Origin: an uncultured Geobacteraceae bacterium
Lineage (GTDB): Bacteria > Desulfobacterota > Desulfuromonadia > Geobacterales > Pseudopelobacteraceae
Assembly (NCBI GenBank): GCA_903879825.1
Contig: CAIRND010000380.1
Span: 1-23,288 of the forward strand
Direction: 5' to 3'
DNA: 23,288 bases
Shown one piece after another: positions 14,694 to 22,604 of this stretch. The notes under the pieces are model-generated. The model was not told the DNA's origin, searched no databases, and saw only the letters and a program-made list of their open reading frames with translations. Numbering within the stretch: position 1 is the first letter of the stretch; every line of letters starts with the position of its first letter. A program made the position numbers and the translations under genes.

Positions 14694-15815
14694 ATGGAAT
14701 TCAAAATTGAAAAAGAACAATTCCTGAAGTCGCTACAAAAAATTCAGGGTATCGTTGAAAAAAGAACATCAATGCCCATCTTATCAAATGTTCTCCTCGA
14801 AGCTACTGAAACGTCACTTTTAGTTACAGCAACTGACCTTGAGGTCGGAATGAAAAGTAGTTATTCCGCTGAAGTTATCAGCCCAGGAAAAATTACTGTT
14901 TCTGCCAAAAAATTATATGAAATAGTAAAAGAACTTCCAAATCAGCCTATTTCTTTTTTAACCAAAGATAATGACTGGGTCGAGATTAAATGTGGGAAGG
15001 TTCAATTTAACATTGTCGGTCTTTCTCCCGATGAATTTCCCTATTTTCCTGACGTAAAAGAAGAAAACCTTTTTGAAATAGAGACATCGCTGTTACGCGG
15101 AATGATTGAAAGAACTTCCTACGCAATTTGTACTGACGAAACAAAATATAATCTCAACGGAATTTTCATAAAAGTGGAAGTACAATCGGATGGTACTAAT
15201 TGTCTGAAAATGGTTTCCACAGACGGTCATCGCTTGTCAATTGCTTCAGGTAATCTTAAAGGTTCAGCAGGTCCAGAACTCCTTAAGGGTGTTATTCTGC
15301 CCAAAAAAGGGGTCTATGAAATGAAGAAGATTACTGACGAAGACGGCGGAACTCTGTTGTTCGGTTTTATGGACAATAGCGCTGTAGTCAAACGGGGAGA
15401 TTCATACATGGTCATGCGCCTTGTTGATGGTGAATTCCCTGATTATAATCGTGTCATACCGACAGCTAACACTCAGATAGTCACCGTAAATAAAGAAAAT
15501 TTCAGTCATTCAGTCCGACGTATGGCTATTCTTTCAAGTGAAAAATTCAAGGGAATCATGCTGGAAATATCTTCAGGCGGTATTAGAATTTCTTCCAGTA
15601 ATCCCGAGCTTGGTGATGCTATGGAAGAGTTAGACGTGGAATATACCGGTGAACCTATTTCTGTCAGATTCAACGCCCGCTATCTTCTGGATGTTCTTTC
15701 CGTCGCTGAAACCGAAAGTGTTGAAATGAAATTTAAAGATGAATTGTCTCCATCGATAATTGTACCGGAAAAATCTGATACATTTCTTGCGGTCATTATG
15801 CCGATGAGGCTCTAA
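14694..15815 (+). CDS. dnaN: DNA polymerase III sliding clamp, beta subunit
   Basis: 373 residues, the usual length for three repeated clamp domains. The start MEFKIEKEQFLKSLQKIQGI, with EKRTSMPILSNVLLEA, SPDEFPYFPD, TDGHRLS (residues 180s) and the C-terminal MPMRL, where the carboxy end completes the family pattern. The dimeric ring tethers DNA polymerase III and repair enzymes to DNA. GGGG lies about eight bases before the ATG. recF starts nine bases after its stop. Lower GC than gyrB, like its neighbour dnaA. Confidence 0.98.
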   Translation: MEFKIEKEQFLKSLQKIQGIVEKRTSMPILSNVLLEATETSLLVTATDLEVGMKSSYSAEVISPGKITVSAKKLYEIVKELPNQPISFLTKDNDWVEIKCGKVQFNIVGLSPDEFPYFPDVKEENLFEIETSLLRGMIERTSYAICTDETKYNLNGIFIKVEVQSDGTNCLKMVSTDGHRLSIASGNLKGSAGPELLKGVILPKKGVYEMKKITDEDGGTLLFGFMDNSAVVKRGDSYMVMRLVDGEFPDYNRVIPTANTQIVTVNKENFSHSVRRMAILSSEKFKGIMLEISSGGIRISSSNPELGDAMEELDVEYTGEPISVRFNARYLLDVLSVAETESVEMKFKDELSPSIIVPEKSDTFLAVIMPMRL

Positions 15816-15824
15816 AAACAGCTG

Positions 15825-16925
15825 ATGCGTCTGTGCTCCGTGGTGGTAGCCGATTTCAGAAACATTCGGTCTGTCTGTATTGAACCGGGTGATCGATTTA
15901 ATCTTCTTTATGGTCTCAATGGACAAGGTAAGACAAATCTACTCGAAGCGGTATATTTGCTTGGCAGTCCTCGCTCATTCAGGACATCAAAATTATCCGA
16001 GCTAGTCAGACACGGGGAACGGCAAGCCCAGATTGTCGGTAAAGTAACATCAGGTGGAATTGAAAATAAGTTACGATTAGTCATTGAAGCTGCTGGTCGC
16101 AAAGTAGAAATAGATGACAAAGCAGTTTATAAGGCTTCTGAACTGCATGGAAAATTGAATTCAGTAGTATTTTCGCCCGATGATACTGGCATGGTCAGAA
16201 TGGGGCCGGAATCGAGGCGCCGCTATCTGGATCGTGCGGTTTATATGGGAGATATCGGGTATTTACACTGTTGGCACTCATATCAACGCATACTTAAACA
16301 GCGCAATCACCTGCTGAAAAATTCTGACAAAACCGGTCTTGACGTATGGACTGAAAAACTGGCAGAGACCGGTGCAGAGGTAATTGAGAGGCGTCTAAGA
16401 TTTGTTGCCATACTCGATTGTAAGCTGCAAAAATATTACGATACCATAGCGGGTGGACGCGAAACGGCTCGATTGAGCTATCATCCTGAAGGTGTTCAAT
16501 CTACTGAACGGGAGCACATTTTCGCTGAATTAATGGAGCTATTTAACCGTCATCAGCGGTCGGATGAACGCTATGGAACAACAACAGCCGGGCCGCATCG
16601 TGATGATTTGGCCTTTGAACTGGAAAATCGCCCGTTAAAGGCTTTTGGATCGCAAGGGCAGCAAAAAAGCTTTGTTCTTGCTCTCAAAATTGCCGAAATG
16701 GATAATTTGCAGGAAATTTTTGGTGAAGCACCACTGGTACTGCTCGATGACATGAGTTCAGAGCTTGATGCCGAAAGAAACAATAACCTGATGGACTTTT
16801 TAATAATGAAAGAAATTCAGGTTTTTATCACAACAACAGAGCGGTCTCCCGCTCTGTTGGCAGCCGCACCACACTGCGCCGTCTTTCATGTAGAAGACGG
16901 CAATCTGACGTTTGAAGGAAGTTAA
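15825..16925 (+). CDS. recF: DNA replication and repair protein RecF
   Basis: 366 residues. Walker A GLNGQGKT (30-37) follows the typical FRNIRSV start, the ABC signature is SQGQQKSFVLALKIAE, and Walker B is LVLLDDMSSELD. RecF is an SMC-like ATPase that with RecO and RecR loads RecA on gapped DNA. The ATG at 15825 is nine bases after the dnaN stop; a GAGG lies rather far upstream (about 17 bases), so reinitiation after dnaN is likely. gyrB starts five bases after its stop. Confidence 0.97.
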   Translation: MRLCSVVVADFRNIRSVCIEPGDRFNLLYGLNGQGKTNLLEAVYLLGSPRSFRTSKLSELVRHGERQAQIVGKVTSGGIENKLRLVIEAAGRKVEIDDKAVYKASELHGKLNSVVFSPDDTGMVRMGPESRRRYLDRAVYMGDIGYLHCWHSYQRILKQRNHLLKNSDKTGLDVWTEKLAETGAEVIERRLRFVAILDCKLQKYYDTIAGGRETARLSYHPEGVQSTEREHIFAELMELFNRHQRSDERYGTTTAGPHRDDLAFELENRPLKAFGSQGQQKSFVLALKIAEMDNLQEIFGEAPLVLLDDMSSELDAERNNNLMDFLIMKEIQVFITTTERSPALLAAAPHCAVFHVEDGNLTFEGS

Positions 16926-16929
16926 TCGC

Positions 16930-19332
16930 ATGAGTGAACAGGAAAACTTAACACACGGCTCAGAAGAATATGGCGCTGAAAACATCAAAGTTCTGGAAGG
17001 TTTATCGGCGGTCCGCAAGAGACCTGCCATGTATATCGGATCCACTTCCGCCGCAGGCCTTCATCACCTTGTCTATGAAATAGTCGATAACTCCATTGAT
17101 GAAGCCCTTGCCGGTTACTGTAATGATGTTTCTGTAACCATTAATACCGATGGTTCGATAACAGTTGTGGATAACGGTCGTGGTATCCCTACCGATATCA
17201 TGCCGCACGAGGGGAAATCTGCTGCAGAGGTCGTCTTGACGGTATTACATGCCGGTGGCAAGTTTGATAACGATTCCTATAAGGTCTCTGGTGGTCTGCA
17301 CGGAGTCGGTGTCTCAGTTGTCAACGCCCTGTCAAAATGGCTTGAACTGGAAATTCGCCGTGATGGCAAAATATTCCGTCAATCCTATCGTCGCGGCGAT
17401 CCGCAGGCACCTCTTGAAAAGGTTGGCGAAACAAAAAAACGTGGCACAAAAATCACCTTCATGCCGGATGAAGATATCTTTGAGACGACCGAATTCTCCT
17501 TTGATATCCTCTCTCAGCGTCTGCGCGAAATGGCTTTTCTTAATGCCGGAGTGCGGATCAAGATCAGTGACGAACGGGTCGATGGCAAATCGCATGAGTT
17601 CCATTATGAAGGTGGAATCAATTCTTTTGTCGAGTATCTTAACCGCAACAAAGCGGTCATTAATCCCAAGCCGATGTACTTTAAGGGCGAAAAAGGTGAC
17701 GTGGAAATGGAAGTTTCCATGCAATATAATGACTCGTACGATGAAAAAATATTCGCTTTTGCCAACAATATCAACACGCATGAGGGCGGCACCCATCTCG
17801 CTGGTTTCAAGGCGGCGCTGACCCGCACCATGAATGCCTACGCGGCGGCCAACAACCTCCTTAAAAATGAAAAAGTAACTGTATCAGGCGATGACCTGCG
17901 TGAGGGACTGACCTGCGTCATTTCTGTCAAAATTCCTCAGCCACAGTTTGAGGGACAGACCAAGACCAAGCTTGGAAACTCAGAGGTAAAAGGCTACGTT
18001 GAATCACTGCTTAATGAGCGGCTTGCGGTGTTTTTGGAAGAAAATCCGAAAATAGCAAAAGATATTCTCAACAAGTCGATAGAGGCTGCCCGTGCTCGTG
18101 AAGCTGCGCGTAAGGCTCGCGACCTGACGCGCCGCAAAGGTGCCCTGGATATGGGAGGTCTTCCGGGTAAACTGGCTGACTGTCAGGAAAAGGACCCGGC
18201 GCTGTGCGAACTTTATCTGGTCGAAGGTGATTCCGCCGGTGGTTCGGCAAAGCAGGGACGTGACCGCAAAAATATGGCTATCCTGCCGCTCAAGGGTAAA
18301 ATCCTCAACGTCGAGAAAGCCCGCTTTGATAAGATGATCTCGTCACAGGAAATTCGTACCCTGATCACCGCTCTTGGTACCGGCATCGGCAAAGACGATT
18401 TCAATATAGCCAAGTTGCGCTACCACCGTATTATCGTCATGACTGACGCCGACGTCGATGGACAGCACATTTTGACGCTGCTGCTGACGTTCTTCTACCG
18501 CAACATGCGTGAACTGATTGAACGGGGACATCTCTATATCGCCCAGCCACCGCTCTACAAGGTCAAACGCGGTAAAAAAGAGCAGTATCTGCGTGATGAA
18601 CATGCCATGCAGGAATTCCTGTTGGAGGAAGGCTCTGAAGATCTGACCCTTCGGCTGGAAAAGGGAGACCGTACCTACAACGGCAAGCAGATTATCCCGG
18701 TAATCAAGCAGTTTATTGAAAACCGTGCCATCTTCAACAAGGTAGTCAAGAAAGGCATTACGCCTGAGCTGCTTTCTATTGTAATCCGCAGTAACGTACC
18801 GTCAGGATTTGAAGAGATGTCTCAGGTTGTACCGTATCTGGAGGCGATGAAATCTCTGGCCGCAGGCTCAGAATATGAGGTGGAGGAACACCGGATTGCT
18901 TTCAGGATTGGCAATATCCGCTCGATCATTGATCAACAGACCTTGTCGGTTCTTTCGACTCGGGAATATGAGCTTCTGGTAGACAATCATCGCCGCATTG
19001 TGGAAACGATGGCTGATGGTCGTGCTTTCGTCGAACAGGAGGGGGGGAAGGTTCTGTTTGAAACCACCAACCACCAGGATCTGCTAAATTTTTTCCTTGA
19101 AAATGCTAAAAAAGGTCTGACTATCCAGCGCTATAAAGGTCTGGGCGAGATGAACCCGGAACAGCTGTGGGAAACCACCATGAACCCTGAAAACCGGGTG
19201 CTGCTACAGGTCAAGATCGAAGACGTTGTCGAGTCAGATGAAATATTTACTATCCTCATGGGTGATCAAGTTGAGCCGCGTCGTGATTTTATTGAGAAAA
19301 ATGCGCTGAACGTCGTCAACCTAGATATATAA
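16930..19332 (+). CDS. gyrB: DNA gyrase subunit B
   Basis: 800 residues from the ATG at 16930, which has AAGGA about ten bases upstream; an in-frame ATG at 16912 lies inside recF and is not preferred. The GHKL ATPase shows EIVDNSIDEALAGYC (E50, N54), DNGRGIP (D81) and GGLHGVGVSVVNALS. The TOPRIM domain has LVEGDSAGGSAKQGRDRK (E432) and TDADVDGQH (D506, D508, D510). The C-terminal tail QRYKGLGEMNPEQLWETT binds GyrA. With GyrA it introduces negative supercoils using ATP. gyrA, often the next gene, does not follow here. Confidence 0.98.
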   Translation: MSEQENLTHGSEEYGAENIKVLEGLSAVRKRPAMYIGSTSAAGLHHLVYEIVDNSIDEALAGYCNDVSVTINTDGSITVVDNGRGIPTDIMPHEGKSAAEVVLTVLHAGGKFDNDSYKVSGGLHGVGVSVVNALSKWLELEIRRDGKIFRQSYRRGDPQAPLEKVGETKKRGTKITFMPDEDIFETTEFSFDILSQRLREMAFLNAGVRIKISDERVDGKSHEFHYEGGINSFVEYLNRNKAVINPKPMYFKGEKGDVEMEVSMQYNDSYDEKIFAFANNINTHEGGTHLAGFKAALTRTMNAYAAANNLLKNEKVTVSGDDLREGLTCVISVKIPQPQFEGQTKTKLGNSEVKGYVESLLNERLAVFLEENPKIAKDILNKSIEAARAREAARKARDLTRRKGALDMGGLPGKLADCQEKDPALCELYLVEGDSAGGSAKQGRDRKNMAILPLKGKILNVEKARFDKMISSQEIRTLITALGTGIGKDDFNIAKLRYHRIIVMTDADVDGQHILTLLLTFFYRNMRELIERGHLYIAQPPLYKVKRGKKEQYLRDEHAMQEFLLEEGSEDLTLRLEKGDRTYNGKQIIPVIKQFIENRAIFNKVVKKGITPELLSIVIRSNVPSGFEEMSQVVPYLEAMKSLAAGSEYEVEEHRIAFRIGNIRSIIDQQTLSVLSTREYELLVDNHRRIVETMADGRAFVEQEGGKVLFETTNHQDLLNFFLENAKKGLTIQRYKGLGEMNPEQLWETTMNPENRVLLQVKIEDVVESDEIFTILMGDQVEPRRDFIEKNALNVVNLDI

Positions 19333-19355
19333 ATTACACTGAATATTTTGTAAAT

Positions 19356-19389
19356 GAAGAGGGACTAACTTATTGGTTAGCCCCTCTTC
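19356..19389 (+). terminator. Stem-loop after gyrB, possible terminator
   Basis: GAAGAGGG-A-CTAAC and GTTAG-C-CCCTCTTC form an 8-bp plus 5-bp stem with one A/C mismatch around a TTATTG loop, 24 bases after the gyrB stop. The stem is strong, but no T run follows at once, so it is not a textbook intrinsic terminator and may need the AT-rich repeat just downstream, or Rho. Confidence 0.5.
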
Positions 19390-19395
19390 GAGTAT

Positions 19396-19442
19396 GAAAA
19401 CGAAAACGTAGTGACAAAATGTTGCGGCGTTTTTTTGTTTTC
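19396..19442 (+). repeat. AT-rich imperfect inverted repeat with T-rich 3' arm
   Basis: GAAAACGAAAACG (19396-19408) can pair with CGTTTTTTTGTTTTC (19428-19442) with a small bulge; the 3' arm holds seven Ts. It directly follows the gyrB stem-loop and could supply the missing T-rich part of a terminator. Weak evidence. Confidence 0.3.
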
Positions 19443-19568
19443 AATGAATCCTCGGTAAATCTCGATAGTCGTCTAAGCCGATTAGTAGAAATCTTTGTGC
19501 GGGCGGCGCACTGTTTATGGGATAAAAGTTGTCAATCTGAAACCGGCATTTGAACCGCTTTTTACGGG

Positions 19569-19597
19569 TTGAAAATACATTGATTGGTTGTTACAGT
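19569..19597 (+). promoter_or_regulatory. Candidate promoter of the sensor kinase-regulator pair
   Basis: TTGAAA (19569-19574, five of six) and TACAGT (19592-19597, four of six) are separated by 17 bases. The expected start lies near 19604, giving a leader of about 170 bases that contains the dyad at 19619-19644. Confidence 0.3.
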
Positions 19598-19618
19598 TGT
19601 TTTCGTAGGTGGGGTGTA

Positions 19619-19644
19619 TTGCATATGCCGTAATGCTTATGCAA
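19619..19644. repeat. Perfect 7-bp dyad (TTGCATA / TATGCAA), operator-like
   Basis: TTGCATA (19619-19625) and TATGCAA (19638-19644) are perfect inverted copies with a 12-base spacer. The left arm is also part of an 8-bp palindrome GCATATGC. It lies between the candidate promoter and the kinase start, as expected for a regulator site; which protein binds it is unknown. Confidence 0.4.
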
Positions 19645-19758
19645 GAATCTTGGCTGTTGCAGCAAAAGTTCCGGCTTGCGACCCCATACTGCAGCGGTTT
19701 TGTCGCTGATCCGAGTGTGCTGCACCGAACATCCGCAGAGAAACTATCACCGCTTTCT

Positions 19759-19764
19759 GAGGAG
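19759..19764 (+). promoter_or_regulatory. Ribosome-binding site that points to an ATT start
   Basis: GAGGAG lies eight bases before the ATT at 19773. The in-frame stop at 19758 and the lack of any ATG, GTG or TTG before 20058 make this the best-placed initiation signal for the kinase. Confidence 0.6.
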
Positions 19765-19772
19765 AGCCCGCC

Positions 19773-22604
19773 ATTTTCGATCTTCCCGTAACCCTGACAT
19801 TTTACAGCGTTGCAGCCGGACTGAGCCTCTGTCTCTGCCTGATACTTCTGATATTTGCCAGGTTCCAGCCTGGCTCTCTGGTTATCCGAAGCTGGGCCCT
19901 CAGCATCTTTGTCCTTTCCATCGGTTTCACTATCTCAGGAATCAGTCCCACTCGGCCGACCTGGCCAACCGTCATTGTAGCCAACACCCTCCTGCTTTCG
20001 GCGGGAACAATCCTCTACTCCGGTTTCTCCGCCTATTGCGGGGGTCGCAGGTGGCGTTTGGATCCGTGGGGGTGGGCAGTGGTCGTGCTGGCGATACCGG
20101 CTTTCTGGTACTGGGGTTTGATAGAGCCAAATGGTCTATACCGAAGTATGCTGTTCTCACTGGCTATGGTGGTCATCAATATTCGCACGCCCCTCCTGCT
20201 TGGACGCACCGCACGACAGCGTGGCGGCAATACGCCGGTCTGGGCTATGACGGTCCTCTTTTCGGTACTGGTCGTCTGGATGGCGGCGCGATTTGTGATT
20301 CTTCTCTTTGCCGCTCCACCCCCGCCAGATCTGCGTGGCGCCAATCCGACCCAGTGGCTAACGGTATTCGGGTATATTGTCATCATGTCGATGATGTCGG
20401 TCAGCGTGATGTGGATGGAGGTCAACAGCCCCAATAAAAGCGAGGTAAAGGTTGATACTGCGGCGGGTAAGCTGTCCGGTTTCATCGAGTACTTCCGCAA
20501 TAAGCTGCTCCTGCTCTGGAGCGCCGTAACCGTACTTATCGTCACTGTCGTCAGCATGCTGGGGATCGGTTATGTTAATCTCAGGGATGTAGAGAAGTCA
20601 CGCTTGATTCACAACGTGGAACTGGTCAACGATGCCCTGGTGGAACATACGCTCCAACTTTCCAGCCAGGTCGATACGATTCTTCGATCGGTACGCGGTT
20701 ACTACCTGCACACACAATCGATTAAAGCGACAGAATCCTTTATTAACACACTCGGCTTTGACCGGTCGGTCATTGACAACATCTACCTGATTGGATCAGA
20801 CGGGAAGATTCTCATAACGCATGACACTGTATCCCTACCCCGGAGCGCTGCCGATCGGGAATATTTTAAATTTCATCTTGCAACCGCCGCTGACCGTATG
20901 TTCATTTCTGAGGTGGAACCGGGGCGCATAACCGGCAAACCTCACTTTCGTATCACACGCCGCATTAACAACCCCGACGGAAGCTTTGGCGGCCTCGTTC
21001 TTGCCACCGTAAATCCCGAATCGTTCGCCAGCTATTACCGTCACCTGAGACAACGATCAGATGGTTTTGCTTCACTGATAGGTATTTCGGATAGAAAACT
21101 GAGAGCTCGTGTACCGGATCCAGCTGCGGGACGCTGGTCTGAGCAGGTAGTTTCACCCCTCTGGGATGTATTGAAAAAAACACCCACCGGCCGCTACGAG
21201 AACACCAGCCAGTTTGACAATATCCGCCGCCTCTTTGTGTACAAGAAGGTGGGCGCATTGCCACTGGTTGTAGTAACCGGCTTCTCTCATGACGACCTGA
21301 AGGATGCGGTTCGGGAACGAATGAGCTTGCTGGTGCTCACCCTCATCAGTCTTCTCGTCTTCACCCTTCTGCTGGCGCTGCTTCTGACGATTGAGTCCAA
21401 GCGGCGCGATGATCTGAGGCATGCAGGAGAATTGCTGAAACGAAGCGAACAGAGGCTGCGGGAGGCGCAGGCCGTTGCCAGAATCGGTGACTGGGAGTTT
21501 GACCCAAAGACTGGCATGATCAGCTATTCTGAACAGATGTATGAATTGACTAAAAGGGACCCTGGGGCAGGCCCACCTCATATCTCGGAAGCTGTTGCCA
21601 TGTTTCATCCCGATGATCTGCCGGATGTCGAACGCTATTTTCGCGTAGCTCTTGAGACTGGCGCTGGCTGGCAACATGATGTGCGAGTTATCCTCCCTGA
21701 CGGGCAAAACGTGTGGCATCGCGGCACCGGTAAAACAGTAACTGACGAGCAGGGTAACGTCATAAAAATATATGGAACAACTCAGGAGATAACCAAGGAT
21801 AAGCTGATGGAGTGGGAGCTGCAGTCCTTGAACGAAAATCTGACGCAGAAGGTCCGTGATGAAATAAAACGCCGCCTTGTCAACGAGAGTCTTTTAATCC
21901 AGCGTTCAAAGCAGGCCGACATGGGAGAGATGATCGGAGCTATCGCTCATCAGTGGCGTCAGCCACTGGCCACAGTTGGAGTTATTTTTCAGAACCTGTT
22001 GTCGGCACGCAAGATGAATAAACTGGATGAGGGGTATCTGGAGAAGGCGTCAACTGATGCCACAGCATTAATCAGGCACATGTCGGAAACAATTGATTCA
22101 TTCCGGAACTATTTCAAACCTGAAAAAACGAAAGAGCTCTTCAATGTTATTGAGAAAATAGAAGAGGCCATTGATTTTATACGTGCCCAGCTTCACGCTT
22201 ATGGCATTACTGTCACTCTACCTGATAACAACGATCCCCATTTCAACATCACCGGATTTCCCAACGAATTCACCCAGGTAATCCTCAACCTTATTGCCAA
22301 TGCCAAAGACGCCATTCTTGACAAAAGTCAAACGGCACATGATGGCACGAACAACATCACAGTAACGGTACGAGCCGAAAACAGCCTGCTTATCATTGAA
22401 GTATGCGACAGCGGATGCGGTATACCGCCGGACGCCGTAACACGAATCTTCGATCCCTACTTTACCACGAAAGAAGAGGGTCATGGTACCGGCATCGGAC
22501 TGTATATGTCCCGCCTGATTATCGAAGAAAGCATGGGGGGAAAAATGACTTTTACCAGCAAACCGGGAGAAACAATCTTCCGTATGGAGTTGCCGCATGT
22601 TTGA
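19773..22604 (+). CDS. Membrane sensor histidine kinase (7TM region, Cache-like sensor, PAS, HisKA, HATPase)
   Basis: 943 residues if translation starts at ATT. About seven hydrophobic helices occupy residues 7-216, an eighth helix is at about 244-266, a periplasmic Cache-like domain follows (DNIYLIGSDGKILITHD, then GGLVLATVNPESF), and a ninth helix is at about 516-540. Then come a PAS fold (from about 565, IGDWEFDPKTGMISYSEQMY), a coiled coil, the H box AIAHQWRQPL with phospho-acceptor H726, the N box NLIANAKDAI (about 838-848) and the ATP lid CDSGCGIP and FDPYFTTKEEGHGTGIGL. All catalytic boxes look intact. Start: the frame opens after a stop at 19758 and has no ATG, GTG or TTG until 20058, which would remove three helices; ATT at 19773 has GAGGAG eight bases upstream. 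CTG at 19794 is a fallback. The ligand is unknown. It overlaps the regulator gene by eight bases. Confidence 0.88.
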   Translation: MFDLPVTLTFYSVAAGLSLCLCLILLIFARFQPGSLVIRSWALSIFVLSIGFTISGISPTRPTWPTVIVANTLLLSAGTILYSGFSAYCGGRRWRLDPWGWAVVVLAIPAFWYWGLIEPNGLYRSMLFSLAMVVINIRTPLLLGRTARQRGGNTPVWAMTVLFSVLVVWMAARFVILLFAAPPPPDLRGANPTQWLTVFGYIVIMSMMSVSVMWMEVNSPNKSEVKVDTAAGKLSGFIEYFRNKLLLLWSAVTVLIVTVVSMLGIGYVNLRDVEKSRLIHNVELVNDALVEHTLQLSSQVDTILRSVRGYYLHTQSIKATESFINTLGFDRSVIDNIYLIGSDGKILITHDTVSLPRSAADREYFKFHLATAADRMFISEVEPGRITGKPHFRITRRINNPDGSFGGLVLATVNPESFASYYRHLRQRSDGFASLIGISDRKLRARVPDPAAGRWSEQVVSPLWDVLKKTPTGRYENTSQFDNIRRLFVYKKVGALPLVVVTGFSHDDLKDAVRERMSLLVLTLISLLVFTLLLALLLTIESKRRDDLRHAGELLKRSEQRLREAQAVARIGDWEFDPKTGMISYSEQMYELTKRDPGAGPPHISEAVAMFHPDDLPDVERYFRVALETGAGWQHDVRVILPDGQNVWHRGTGKTVTDEQGNVIKIYGTTQEITKDKLMEWELQSLNENLTQKVRDEIKRRLVNESLLIQRSKQADMGEMIGAIAHQWRQPLATVGVIFQNLLSARKMNKLDEGYLEKASTDATALIRHMSETIDSFRNYFKPEKTKELFNVIEKIEEAIDFIRAQLHAYGITVTLPDNNDPHFNITGFPNEFTQVILNLIANAKDAILDKSQTAHDGTNNITVTVRAENSLLIIEVCDSGCGIPPDAVTRIFDPYFTTKEEGHGTGIGLYMSRLIIEESMGGKMTFTSKPGETIFRMELPHV

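Larger units (their letters stand above)
19333..19772 (+). other. 440-bp gap between gyrB and the sensor kinase
   Basis: I see no convincing gene here. It holds a stem-loop just after gyrB, an AT-rich imperfect inverted repeat, a small GTGCG/CGCAC hairpin (19497-19511), a candidate promoter and a 7-bp dyad. A 60-codon frame at 19609-19791 starts with GTG, has no ribosome-binding site and runs into the kinase start, so I do not call it. Confidence 0.5.

Noticed and set aside
17332..17796. 154-codon minus-strand frame
   Set aside because: It is antisense to the gyrB ATPase-transducer region, which is clearly coding.
19603..19623. Sigma-54 promoter look-alike (GG...TTGCA) upstream of the kinase
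   Set aside because: The GG and GC pairs are separated by 11 bases when 10 are needed, and the -24 element lacks the TGGCAC match.
19609..19791. Possible 60-residue leader peptide before the kinase
   Set aside because: GTG start without a ribosome-binding site, unremarkable sequence, and an overlap with the kinase start; nothing supports translation.
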